Below are positions 25,033 to 32,488 of a stretch of 54,453 nucleotides of DNA, piece by piece. Both the position numbers and the translations under genes were made by a program. The stretch's first letter is position 1, and each line of letters begins with the position of its first letter. The notes below the pieces were generated by a model. It ran no database searches. It was not told the origin of the DNA and was given only the letters and a program-made list of their open reading frames with translations. The DNA is from an uncultured Saprospiraceae bacterium (GTDB lineage Bacteria; Bacteroidota; Bacteroidia; Chitinophagales; Saprospiraceae), in contig CAKZQC010000038.1 in assembly GCA_937139495.1 (NCBI GenBank), positions 1-54,453 of the forward strand, given 5' to 3'.

Positions 25033-27588
25033 TTAAAAAGGTACATCATCAATCGGTGGATTATTCTTGTTGTTATCGGCATTGATTTTTGAGGCAAATG
25101 TCTGCCCACCAATCTGGTTATTGGCATCATTGAAAAAAGTAGTATCATCAATTCCATTAAAGGCTTCATCTTCCAAGTTGGAAAACTTGGCATACTGTCC
25201 GTCCCACTTTAGTTTGACTGAATCCAAGGCACCATTACGGTGTTTGGCTACTATAATTTCGCCAATTCCACGCAACGAATTACCTTCTTCATCTTCTAGG
25301 ATTTGATAATATTCTGGGCGATAAATAAACGATACAATATCTGCATCTTGCTCAATCGCACCCGATTCTCTCAAATCTGATAGTTGTGGACGTTTGTCCC
25401 CTCCCCTTGTTTCTACCGCACGAGACAATTGAGACAGTGCTATAACAGGTACACTTAGTTCTTTTGCCAACCCTTTGAGTCCCCTCGATATCATCGAAAT
25501 TTCCTGTTCACGGTTACCGTTGCTATCGCCACCACCAGTCATCAACTGCAAGTAATCCACAATAACCATCTGTATATCGTGCTGCATTTTGAGTCTTCGA
25601 CACTTGGCACGCAGCTCAAAAATAGAGATACCCGGTGTATCATCAATAAACAAAGGCACTTCGCTTAGTTTTTCGACTACAGCGTGTAGTTGCTGCCATT
25701 CATAATCTTCCAATTGTCCTTTACGAAGCTTCTCCGAAGGTATTTCGGTTTCCATCGAAATCAAACGATTCACCAACTGCAAACTCGACATCTCCAAGGA
25801 GAAAAAAGCAACGCCTTTGTTGAAATCAATAGCCGCATTACGCGCTACTGCCATCGTAAAAGACGTATTGTGTGTTACTGTCATATCTTCCAACAAGAAC
25901 AGATTGTTCTTATCCAAAGTAAACCCATAATAATCGTCCACTATATCCTCTTCCACTTGAATACCAGTGACTTGCCAATCTACTTTGCTAGCCCAAGGTC
26001 TTGCTTGTTTGTACTTTATTTTGAGAGGAATTTTGTCTATATCTCCATATATGCGGACTCTATAGACTGTCGTTTCAAATCCTATGCTAGCTATAGTAGC
26101 TTTTTTAGCCTTTAGGGAAGTTCTAAACCCTAGAGAATCACACAAAAACTTAATTTGCTCGGCTAAATCTTCTCGCTTCTGCGTAATTTCGTAGCCGTTA
26201 GATTGCTCTAAATAATGTCCATCACTATCCAATAAGCCTGCTAACAGTTCGAGTCGATTTTTAGTTGAGTTAATCAAATAAGCAGTAGGAATATGTTTGT
26301 TATTGACAACATCTAATGCCCTCAAATCTTCCATCAAACTATAGCCCCCATGCCCTCTTCTACCGCCTACAATAGCATAAGCTGGACATTTATTTTCCAA
26401 TAAGGTAGGACGAACTGACAATGTTTTTACCTCAGCAAATTCGTGCAAATAATCAACAATTACTTCGTCTTGTGTATATATTTCTGGTTTGGTACTACAG
26501 CCATCACCGAGCCAAAGCCCTAAAAAGTAGGCAGGCAATGGCGTGCGCTGTTCCTCAAAATCAACTGCTACCTTGTAGCCTTTATAATTACTTCTAAATT
26601 TATCAGATTTGGTCAACCATTCCTTTACAGAAATATTCAACACCGATCCTTTTGCGGCTTTGCCTTCTTGTCTGCTTTTTTTGAGCGACAAAATATGACT
26701 CTCATTCACTCGATAGCTGATTCCTTTATTTTGGTGTACCCAATACATTTTTTCTTGCCCACGGGCAATAGATAAAACACGTCGAGGCGTAGAATCATCT
26801 CCCATTAGCAAATCGCCTGTCTGTACATTTTCTACTTTTTTGAGTGAGCCATCATGCAGCAGTACTTTTGTACCTTTACCCAAACATTTTCCCATACCGG
26901 GTCTAGCTGCCACAATAATCATATCCGAAGGCTGCCAACCCGATGTCAATCGATCCAAATTCGTAAACCCAGTGGGCACACCTGTTAGACCTTCTTCTTT
27001 ACCAGCCATCTCTTCGAGCTGCTTCACCGCCATATTGACAAGCGTTTGCATACCCAATGAGCCTCTACTCATGTTTTGCTGCGTAATCTCAAATAAATTT
27101 TGCTCCGCTTTGTCTAACAATTCGAGTACGTCGGTCGTATCTTCATACGCATCCTTAATGGTCTCGGTCGAAGAACGTATCAGCTCTCGCTGAATAAATT
27201 TTTGCGAAATAATCCGTGCATGAAACTCAATGTTGGCAGAAGATGCCACTCGATTGGTCATAGAAACCAACTGATACGGACCACCTACCTGCTCTAGTTT
27301 GCCCATTTGCTTGAGCTCTTCCGTTACCGTCAATAAATCAATAGGATTTGATTTCTCAAACAGATTACAAATCGCTTGATAGACATGTACATGCCCTTCT
27401 TTGTAGAACGATTGCGGACGCAAAATATCGACAATCAATGCAATCGCATCTTTATCGAGCATCAACGCACCCAATACCGCCTCTTCCAAGTCAAGTGCTT
27501 GGGGCGGCAGCTTGCCATAGAACATTTCCGAAAGATTATCTTTCTTCTTGCGGGTAAACTTGCCGGTATATGTTTGTTTTTCGCTCAT
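25033..27588 (-). CDS. dnaB: Replicative DNA helicase DnaB containing an intein
   Basis: An 851-residue precursor: DnaB exteins of 511 residues plus a 340-residue intein. The N-terminal extein (1-234) holds the DnaB N domain (PPQALDLEEAVLGALMLD) and the start of the RecA-like domain up to Walker A ARPGMGK (228-234). The C-terminal extein resumes with TSFTMAVARNAA at 575 and has FFSLEMSS, IVDYLQLM (Walker B region), LSQLSRAVETRGGDKRPQLSDLRESGAIEQDAD, all standard DnaB motifs. The intein splits the P-loop between Lys and Thr, so the helicase is inactive until protein splicing. DnaB unwinds DNA ahead of the replication fork. Confidence 0.95.
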   Translation of the reverse strand: MSEKQTYTGKFTRKKKDNLSEMFYGKLPPQALDLEEAVLGALMLDKDAIALIVDILRPQSFYKEGHVHVYQAICNLFEKSNPIDLLTVTEELKQMGKLEQVGGPYQLVSMTNRVASSANIEFHARIISQKFIQRELIRSSTETIKDAYEDTTDVLELLDKAEQNLFEITQQNMSRGSLGMQTLVNMAVKQLEEMAGKEEGLTGVPTGFTNLDRLTSGWQPSDMIIVAARPGMGKCLGKGTKVLLHDGSLKKVENVQTGDLLMGDDSTPRRVLSIARGQEKMYWVHQNKGISYRVNESHILSLKKSRQEGKAAKGSVLNISVKEWLTKSDKFRSNYKGYKVAVDFEEQRTPLPAYFLGLWLGDGCSTKPEIYTQDEVIVDYLHEFAEVKTLSVRPTLLENKCPAYAIVGGRRGHGGYSLMEDLRALDVVNNKHIPTAYLINSTKNRLELLAGLLDSDGHYLEQSNGYEITQKREDLAEQIKFLCDSLGFRTSLKAKKATIASIGFETTVYRVRIYGDIDKIPLKIKYKQARPWASKVDWQVTGIQVEEDIVDDYYGFTLDKNNLFLLEDMTVTHNTSFTMAVARNAAIDFNKGVAFFSLEMSSLQLVNRLISMETEIPSEKLRKGQLEDYEWQQLHAVVEKLSEVPLFIDDTPGISIFELRAKCRRLKMQHDIQMVIVDYLQLMTGGGDSNGNREQEISMISRGLKGLAKELSVPVIALSQLSRAVETRGGDKRPQLSDLRESGAIEQDADIVSFIYRPEYYQILEDEEGNSLRGIGEIIVAKHRNGALDSVKLKWDGQYAKFSNLEDEAFNGIDDTTFFNDANNQIGGQTFASKINADNNKNNPPIDDVPF
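25867..26886 (-). mobile_element. DnaB P-loop intein with LAGLIDADG homing endonuclease
   Basis: Residues 235-574 of the precursor. The splicing N-terminus is Cys235 (CLGKGTKVLLHDG); block B is VNESHIL; the C-terminus is DDYYGFTLDKNN...VTHN with penultimate His and terminal Asn574; the +1 nucleophile is Thr575. Two LAGLIDADG dodecapeptides are visible: YFLGLWLGDGC (catalytic Asp362) and ELLAGLLDSDGHY (Asp456), both with intact acidic residues, so the endonuclease may be active. The insertion point is the GK^TS of Walker A, a known site for DnaB inteins in other bacteria. Such elements spread between alleles by homing. Confidence 0.93.
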
Positions 27589-27897
27589 AGATACTAGTAA
27601 TTGCTACTCGTTTTCTTAAAAAATACTTACAAAAATAGGGTTTATTTCTGAGCTTCTCATCATTACTTTTTGAAGATTTTATTTTTGTTTTCTTAAGGAG
27701 TCAAACAAAAGAAACTGTATAATGAAAAAAGAGCTAGTTCTGGAAAGAACGAGACGAAAAACGTAACCCTAGCGGGTCTTGCTTAATAAAATACTATTAA
27801 ACAAGCATTAGGAAGGCAACAAAAAGCTATTGTTGGAAGTCCAACTTCTAGTATCTAACAGCAAAGCGGTCTTATTAAAAGTTATAACCTACATCCT
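27589..27897. other. 309-bp intergenic region between ruvC and dnaB
   Basis: It contains copy B of the dispersed repeat at its ruvC end and, at 27630-27637, a minus-strand TATTTTTG box 42 bases upstream of dnaB that lacks a spaced TTG. A purine-rich stretch (27720-27760) has no recognised feature. No gene seen. Confidence 0.5.
27823..27879 (-). repeat. Dispersed repeat family 2, copy B
   Basis: Read on the minus strand this matches 5206-5263 at 54 of 57 positions, including the GAAGT/ACTTC hairpin (centre TGG here instead of TAG). The similarity fades abruptly on the far side, where an extra GTTGCCTTCC block replaces the copy A sequence. Confidence 0.65.
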
Positions 27898-28461
27898 CTA
27901 CAATTTTGCTTTGCGACTAGGATTATCTTTCAGAAAACTGGACCAATCATTATGTTTTTTCTTACCCAATGCCAGTCCTTGCGTCTGAATATGATGACAA
28001 AAAGCAACGCCCAACGCATCGGAAGCATCCATAAATTGTACATTCATTTCACCCTCCACCACGTGTGGCAACATTCGCAAAACCTGTTCTTTCGATGAAT
28101 TCCCTTTTCCTGTTACTGCTTTCTTGATACTTCTAGGGCTGTACTCCTCCACCTCCAATCCTGTGGTAGCAATCGCAGCCATTGCCACGCCCATCGCTCG
28201 ACCTAGTTTGAGCATCGCTTGTATATCTTTGCCATAGAACGGTGCTTCGATAGCAGCGTGCGTCGGTTCGTATATTTTTATTAGCTTTTGCAATTCTACA
28301 AATATATGTGCTAATTTTTGGCTGTGATTGGCTAATTTTCGCATATCTAGTACGCCCATACTTATTATTTTAGGCTTTTTGCGCCCAATAACTTGCAGGA
28401 AAGCATAGCCCAATACATTTGAGCCAGGGTCAATACCCAATATTATTTTTTGTTTTTCCAA
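27898..28461 (-). CDS. ruvC: Holliday junction resolvase RuvC
   Basis: A 187-residue RuvC endonuclease that cuts four-way junctions made during recombination. The four catalytic acids line up with the E. coli enzyme: Asp11 (GIDPGS), Glu72 (AAIEAPFYGK), Asp145 and Asp148 (FMDASDALGVAFCH). The C-terminal ~25 residues (HNDWSSFLKDNPSRKAKL) extend the usual core and are basic. Length and order of motifs are typical. It stands upstream of dnaB on the same strand with 309 bases and a repeat between them; cotranscription is possible. No ruvA or ruvB in the window. Confidence 0.94.
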   Translation of the reverse strand: MEKQKIILGIDPGSNVLGYAFLQVIGRKKPKIISMGVLDMRKLANHSQKLAHIFVELQKLIKIYEPTHAAIEAPFYGKDIQAMLKLGRAMGVAMAAIATTGLEVEEYSPRSIKKAVTGKGNSSKEQVLRMLPHVVEGEMNVQFMDASDALGVAFCHHIQTQGLALGKKKHNDWSSFLKDNPSRKAKL

Positions 28462-28571
28462 TGGTTTGTTTTTTAGTAGTCCTATTGCTGTTCAATTTAG
28501 TTGATAGAAAGAGTAACGTTTCATTCTTTAACAACCATTGAGTTCACAAATGAGTTTCAAGAATAAAATTT

Positions 28572-28641
28572 GAAGTTGTTTAAGAAGAGTGAGAGAAAAA
28601 TCTTACTCATTTCCACGTGAAGTGACTTTTTAAACAACTTC
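28572..28641. repeat. 70-bp segment bounded by inverted GAAGTTGTTTAA repeats
   Basis: GAAGTTGTTTAA (28572-28583) and TTAAACAACTTC (28630-28641) are perfect 12-bp inverted ends, with weaker pairing inside (GAGTGAG/CTTACTC). It could be a small MITE-like element or a leader structure in front of the next gene. Only one copy is seen in the window. Confidence 0.4.
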
Positions 28642-28646
28642 TTCCT

Positions 28647-28654
28647 TACTTTTG
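28647..28654 (+). promoter_or_regulatory. -7-type box TACTTTTG next to the start codon
   Basis: TACTTTTG ends 4 bases before the ATG at 28659. If used, transcription would begin at or next to the ATG and give a leaderless mRNA. No spaced TTG was found, so the call is weak. Confidence 0.3.
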
Positions 28655-28658
28655 CACT

Positions 28659-29690
28659 ATGCCAAAGATAACCGCCTACAAAAATACGACCTTTTCAATA
28701 AAGTCCTTGCTCCAAGATAAGATATTCTTGTCCGTGGTCAAAATAGTCTGTATCGCATTGCTACTCTATATTCTGTATCAACAGTTGTTTGGTCGAGAAG
28801 ACTTGACTCTGCACGGCTTATTGGTATTGCTACAGCACAAAACAACCACACAAAACCTTCCGCTGCTACTCTTCGTTTTGGTCTTAATGCCACTCAATTG
28901 GCTCTTTGAAACCCACAAATGGCAATTATTGCTACAAAAAATACAAAAAACAGCCCTGCTCCCTGCCCTCAAAGCCATCTTGACAGGTGTAACCGTTTCG
29001 TTGTTTACGCCCAATCGAGTAGGCGAATATGGCGGACGTATCTTGTTGGTCAATCCTGACAAACGCTATTTGGCGGCTTATGCTTCGCTAGTAGGCATAT
29101 TGAGCCAATGGCTGGTATTATTGCTTGGCGGTTGGTGGGCGATGATGGCAGCTTTTTCATTGCAATTATTGCCTATCGGAACAGCTACCTTTGGGCTCCT
29201 TGTCGTTATTGGCATCTTGCTAACTACTTTTTTATTGCTCAGTTATTATCGTTTTCCGTGGTTCGTCAAGCGACTGGGGCAGTATCGCTGGGCAAAAAAA
29301 TGGACGTCCAAACTTCCCAAAACAGCTATACCTTATTATAGTTCCATCGAACTGCATCGCATCTTATGGCAATCTTTTTTGAGGTACAGCACTTACTCTT
29401 TTCAGTATTTTTTGCTGCTGTATTTTTTTGGCTTACCACTTGATTATTTTGCTGCTTTGTTGGGTATCTTTATTGTGTATTTGCTACAAACAGGAATCCC
29501 CCTACCTCCTTCTACGGGACTATTGGCAAGAGGAAATATCGCTTTATTTATCTTTGGTTATTTGTCGCCTGCTACTACTACGGTAGCACCCATTATTCTA
29601 GCTGCTACGTTGAGCTTGTGGATTATCAATGTCCTATTGCCAGCCTTGGCAGGCGGTTTATTTCTGTGGCAATATAAGCGTACCGACTAG
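28659..29690 (+). CDS. Flippase-like membrane protein (LPG-synthase TM / UPF0104 family)
   Basis: A 343-residue integral membrane protein with about eight transmembrane helices. The motif ILTGVTVSLFTPNRVGEYGGRI (about residues 106-127) is the signature of the lysylphosphatidylglycerol synthase transmembrane/flippase-like family, and FGLPLDYFAALLGIFIVYLLQTGIPLPPSTGLLARGN fits its C-terminal half. Members move lipids or lipid-linked sugars across membranes; substrate here is unknown. No aminoacyl-transferase domain is attached, so it is not a full MprF. It is monocistronic and convergent with the DUF819 gene (15 bases between stops). Confidence 0.8.
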   Translation: MPKITAYKNTTFSIKSLLQDKIFLSVVKIVCIALLLYILYQQLFGREDLTLHGLLVLLQHKTTTQNLPLLLFVLVLMPLNWLFETHKWQLLLQKIQKTALLPALKAILTGVTVSLFTPNRVGEYGGRILLVNPDKRYLAAYASLVGILSQWLVLLLGGWWAMMAAFSLQLLPIGTATFGLLVVIGILLTTFLLLSYYRFPWFVKRLGQYRWAKKWTSKLPKTAIPYYSSIELHRILWQSFLRYSTYSFQYFLLLYFFGLPLDYFAALLGIFIVYLLQTGIPLPPSTGLLARGNIALFIFGYLSPATTTVAPIILAATLSLWIINVLLPALAGGLFLWQYKRTD

Positions 29691-29705
29691 GATTCATCGT
29701 TTTCA

Positions 29706-30890
29706 TTAGGCTAAAAACTGCTCCACCACATAATAAACCAAAATCCCCAAATAATTGCCCAATATCAAGCCCAACACTCCTAATGCCATTCCAGCTCCTA
29801 GTAGCTCTTTGTTTTTGATTACTTTGCAAACAGGACCAATAAAAGGCGGACCAAAAATGCAAGCTGTGGACGTAACAATAAACGTATCTCTATCAATCCG
29901 AAATACTTTGGCTGCAAAAAAATGAAAGAACAACAGCAGCAATAAAAATACGCCATTATACAGCGTGTAGGCTCCACCTTTCTCTAAAAATGTGGCAAAA
30001 TCTGCCATAAAACCAACCGACACCGCAAAAATCAATAATAAGTATTGAGCAGCCGTATAAACGCTTGCTAAGTTTCTAATTTTCGACCAAAAAGAAGCGA
30101 CAATACTCACGGTCGTCAAGACACTAATCACGACCATTTCATTGAGATTGCCTTTGGCATCAGGAAACAATAATCCTACTCCTGCCGAAGCTCCAATAAT
30201 AGCAAGCGACAACCCTATAGACTTGGCTACATCGCCCCAATTAATCGCTATGGGAAGCATTATTTCTTCTTGCTTATTATTAGCCTCGTTTTCTGATGTA
30301 GCCAGCTTATTGTGCTGAAACTTGGGTAGCAATTTTGACCACAACTGTACTCCAATAGAAGTCAAAAACAAGAAATAAATTCCGCCACAAAAAATATCCG
30401 TCGCCGTCAGTATCAAAAACAAAGATTCAGGGCTTTTGGTGGCGTATGCTATCGCTACCATATTGGGCGTTCCGCCAATATACACTCCTGTCAGAATGCC
30501 TGCCGTCTGTGCTACCAACGGCAAATCTCGCCACCACCAAGTAGTCAAAAAAATGGCTACTAAGGCAGCTACAACACACAAAAAGAAAGATAAAATCAAC
30601 TTGGGTGCATACCGCAAAAATGCTTTGACATCACTGGTCATCAAGAGCATTGGTATAGCCAACAAAACGGTTATGGTCGTCAACAATTTAGCAAATTGAG
30701 TGGTCGCTACAATTGTATCTGGATCGCTCGTCCACCATTGGCGAGTATTGCCCAACAAAATCCCAAAGATAAAGCACACTACAATCTCACTAAAAATATG
30801 CTCTACTTTCCATCGTTTTACGAATTTTGATAAAAAATAAGGTGCTATCAAAAAGCAAATTCCGATAAGGAGTAATAATAAATAAGTCAT
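29706..30890 (-). CDS. DUF819-family membrane protein
   Basis: A 394-residue protein with about ten to eleven transmembrane helices. The paired half-sites GVYIGGTPNMVAIAYAT (about 136-152) and FIVTSTACIFGPPFIGPVCKVIKNKELL (near 345-372) are the conserved hairpin-like stretches of DUF819 (YjcL-like), proposed to resemble secondary transporters with inverted-repeat symmetry. A polar loop near 196-213 (NKLATSENEANNKQEE) separates two bundles. Substrate unknown. Transcribed alone, away from the nucleotidase gene 82 bases upstream. Confidence 0.8.
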   Translation of the reverse strand: MTYLLLLLIGICFLIAPYFLSKFVKRWKVEHIFSEIVVCFIFGILLGNTRQWWTSDPDTIVATTQFAKLLTTITVLLAIPMLLMTSDVKAFLRYAPKLILSFFLCVVAALVAIFLTTWWWRDLPLVAQTAGILTGVYIGGTPNMVAIAYATKSPESLFLILTATDIFCGGIYFLFLTSIGVQLWSKLLPKFQHNKLATSENEANNKQEEIMLPIAINWGDVAKSIGLSLAIIGASAGVGLLFPDAKGNLNEMVVISVLTTVSIVASFWSKIRNLASVYTAAQYLLLIFAVSVGFMADFATFLEKGGAYTLYNGVFLLLLLFFHFFAAKVFRIDRDTFIVTSTACIFGPPFIGPVCKVIKNKELLGAGMALGVLGLILGNYLGILVYYVVEQFLA

Positions 30891-30972
30891 GTATTTTAGA
30901 TAATTTGATCCTCAAATTAATATTTTTTGTGTCCAATGGCTTATTTTGTCCAGCTAAAATAGACTCGGCTAT

Positions 30973-31404
30973 ATGAAAAAAAGAATATACATTGACATGG
31001 ATAATACGCTTTGTGACTACCGCAAAGCCTATTTGGCAGCTCGCAAGCGAGAGCCAGAAACCCATTATCCACAATCGCAATATGGTTTTTTTGCCAACTT
31101 GGAGCCGTTGCCGCAGGCAATAGCCGCCTATCACCACCTTGCCAAAAAATTTGAAGTCTATATTCTTACGGCTCCCTCTTATCTCAATCCGCTCTGCTAC
31201 ACCGAAAAACGTGTTTGGATAGAACGACACTTAGGTTTGGAAGCAACCCAACACTTAATTATTTGCAAACGAAAAGGACTACTCAAAGGCGATTTTTTGA
31301 TTGATGACTTGCCGTATCCTGAATTTGAAGGCACACAACTATTATTTGGCAAAGCTCCGTACGAGAATTGGGGGCAGGTATTAGATTTTTTAGAGATAGC
31401 ATAA
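30973..31404 (+). CDS. HAD-family 5'(3')-deoxyribonucleotidase-like protein
   Basis: A 143-residue HAD phosphatase of the NT5C type. Motif I is DMDNTLCD with nucleophile Asp8 and acid/base Asp10; motif II is ILTAPS; the YTEKRVWIERHLG helix and KGDFLIDD with the motif IV acidic pair complete the site. It probably dephosphorylates (deoxy)nucleoside monophosphates in the cytoplasm. It is short for the family because the cap is minimal (about residues 15-50). The stop overlaps the next start (TAATG), so it is translationally coupled to the Crp/Fnr-type regulator. Confidence 0.82.
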   Translation: MKKRIYIDMDNTLCDYRKAYLAARKREPETHYPQSQYGFFANLEPLPQAIAAYHHLAKKFEVYILTAPSYLNPLCYTEKRVWIERHLGLEATQHLIICKRKGLLKGDFLIDDLPYPEFEGTQLLFGKAPYENWGQVLDFLEIA

Positions 31405-32018
31405 TGGAACTAACACAATATATACAGACGTACTTTGGCATTGACCAACGATACTTGAGCACCATTGCGGAGCTTTTTGAGATACAACCGCTCTCCAAAG
31501 GTGATTTTTTGTTAAAACAAGGGCAAGCCAAAGGTAATTTAAGCTTTTTGCAAGTCGGTTATCTTCGTTTTTTTGCTACTCCACCACATTCCGACAAGGA
31601 AGTAACCCAATGGATAGGCGCTTCTGGTGCCTTTGTTGGCGACCTCGCCAATTTGATTTTTGATACCCCTGCCCGCTGGAATATCCAAGCATTAACGGAC
31701 TGCGAGTTATACATGATTAGTCAAGATAATTATCGTAAAATAGAAACATTTATTCCGCAATGGCATCGACTCGAAAAGCTATTTATTGCCAAATGTTTCA
31801 TTACTCTAGAACAGCGAATATTTGATTTATTGTCGCTCTCTGCCGAGCAACGATATGACAGCTTGATGCAGCAAGATAGCCATTTATTCAATGCCGTCCC
31901 CTTGCAGTATTTGGCAGCTATGCTGCACATGACTCCCGAAACATTGAGTCGTATTCGACAAAAAAATCTTCTTGATATAGATCAAGTCACCCTCTATTAT
32001 CTTGCTTTATCTTTGTAG
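31404..32018 (+). CDS. Crp/Fnr-family transcriptional regulator
   Basis: A 204-residue regulator with an N-terminal cyclic-nucleotide-binding-type beta roll (about 15-125: LSKGDFLLKQGQAKGNLSFLQVGYLRFF, then WIGASGAFVGDLANLI) and a C-terminal helix-turn-helix (about 160-195: VPLQYLAAMLHMTPETLSRIRQK). The canonical cAMP-contacting Arg/Ser pair and Fnr cysteines are not obvious, so the ligand is unknown. The ATG overlaps the stop of the nucleotidase gene by one base, which fixes the start and indicates one operon. An SRPBCC protein follows 28 bases later. Confidence 0.85.
   Translation: MELTQYIQTYFGIDQRYLSTIAELFEIQPLSKGDFLLKQGQAKGNLSFLQVGYLRFFATPPHSDKEVTQWIGASGAFVGDLANLIFDTPARWNIQALTDCELYMISQDNYRKIETFIPQWHRLEKLFIAKCFITLEQRIFDLLSLSAEQRYDSLMQQDSHLFNAVPLQYLAAMLHMTPETLSRIRQKNLLDIDQVTLYYLALSL
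32008..32015 (+). promoter_or_regulatory. -7-type box TATCTTTG before the SRPBCC gene
   Basis: TATCTTTG lies in the last codons of the Crp/Fnr gene, 31 bases before the SRPBCC start. It may give that gene its own transcript. No spaced TTG. Confidence 0.3.
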
Positions 32019-32046
32019 TGTTCTTTACACAAAAAACGATAAAACA

Positions 32047-32478
32047 ATGAAAAAATCAATTCAGACTAGCATACACATTCAAGCTAGCACAACACAAGTT
32101 TGGCAAGTACTAACCGATTTTGAAAATTATCCTACTTGGAATCCACTCCTGCTTTCGCTCAATGGAAATGTTGCCGTAGGCAATACGATTGCAGTCGATG
32201 TCCAAGGTATGCTATTTCGCCCAACAGTACTGACCTATATTGCCAATGAAAACCTCACTTGGCTAGGCAAACTTTGGTTTCGAGGTTTGTTTGATGGAGA
32301 ACATCAACTCCGATTGGTGGCACAAGAAGACGGCAGTACGATACTGCACCATACCGAGCAGTTCAGCGGCTTGCTGGTGCGTCTATTCAGCCGCCAATTG
32401 GACACCAAAACCAAAGCAGGTTTTGAAGCAATGAATCTAGTCGTCAAAAATAGAGCAGAAGGCAAAACCTCAAAATAA
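32047..32478 (+). CDS. SRPBCC-domain (START-like) protein
   Basis: A 143-residue protein with the SRPBCC/polyketide-cyclase fold pattern: SIHIQASTTQVWQVLTDFENYPTWNPLL at the N-terminus (strand, helix and the Asp-Phe-x-x-Tyr-Pro-x-Trp turn), LTWLGKLWFRGLFDGEHQLRL in the middle and the long C-terminal helix DTKTKAGFEAMNLVVKNRA. The fold binds small hydrophobic ligands; substrate unknown. The ATG at 32047 is preferred to an upstream TTG/ATG set inside the preceding gene. Third gene of the nucleotidase-regulator group, convergent with the PD40/OmpA gene 10 bases away. Confidence 0.8.
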   Translation: MKKSIQTSIHIQASTTQVWQVLTDFENYPTWNPLLLSLNGNVAVGNTIAVDVQGMLFRPTVLTYIANENLTWLGKLWFRGLFDGEHQLRLVAQEDGSTILHHTEQFSGLLVRLFSRQLDTKTKAGFEAMNLVVKNRAEGKTSK

Positions 32479-32488
32479 CCTAGGTCGA

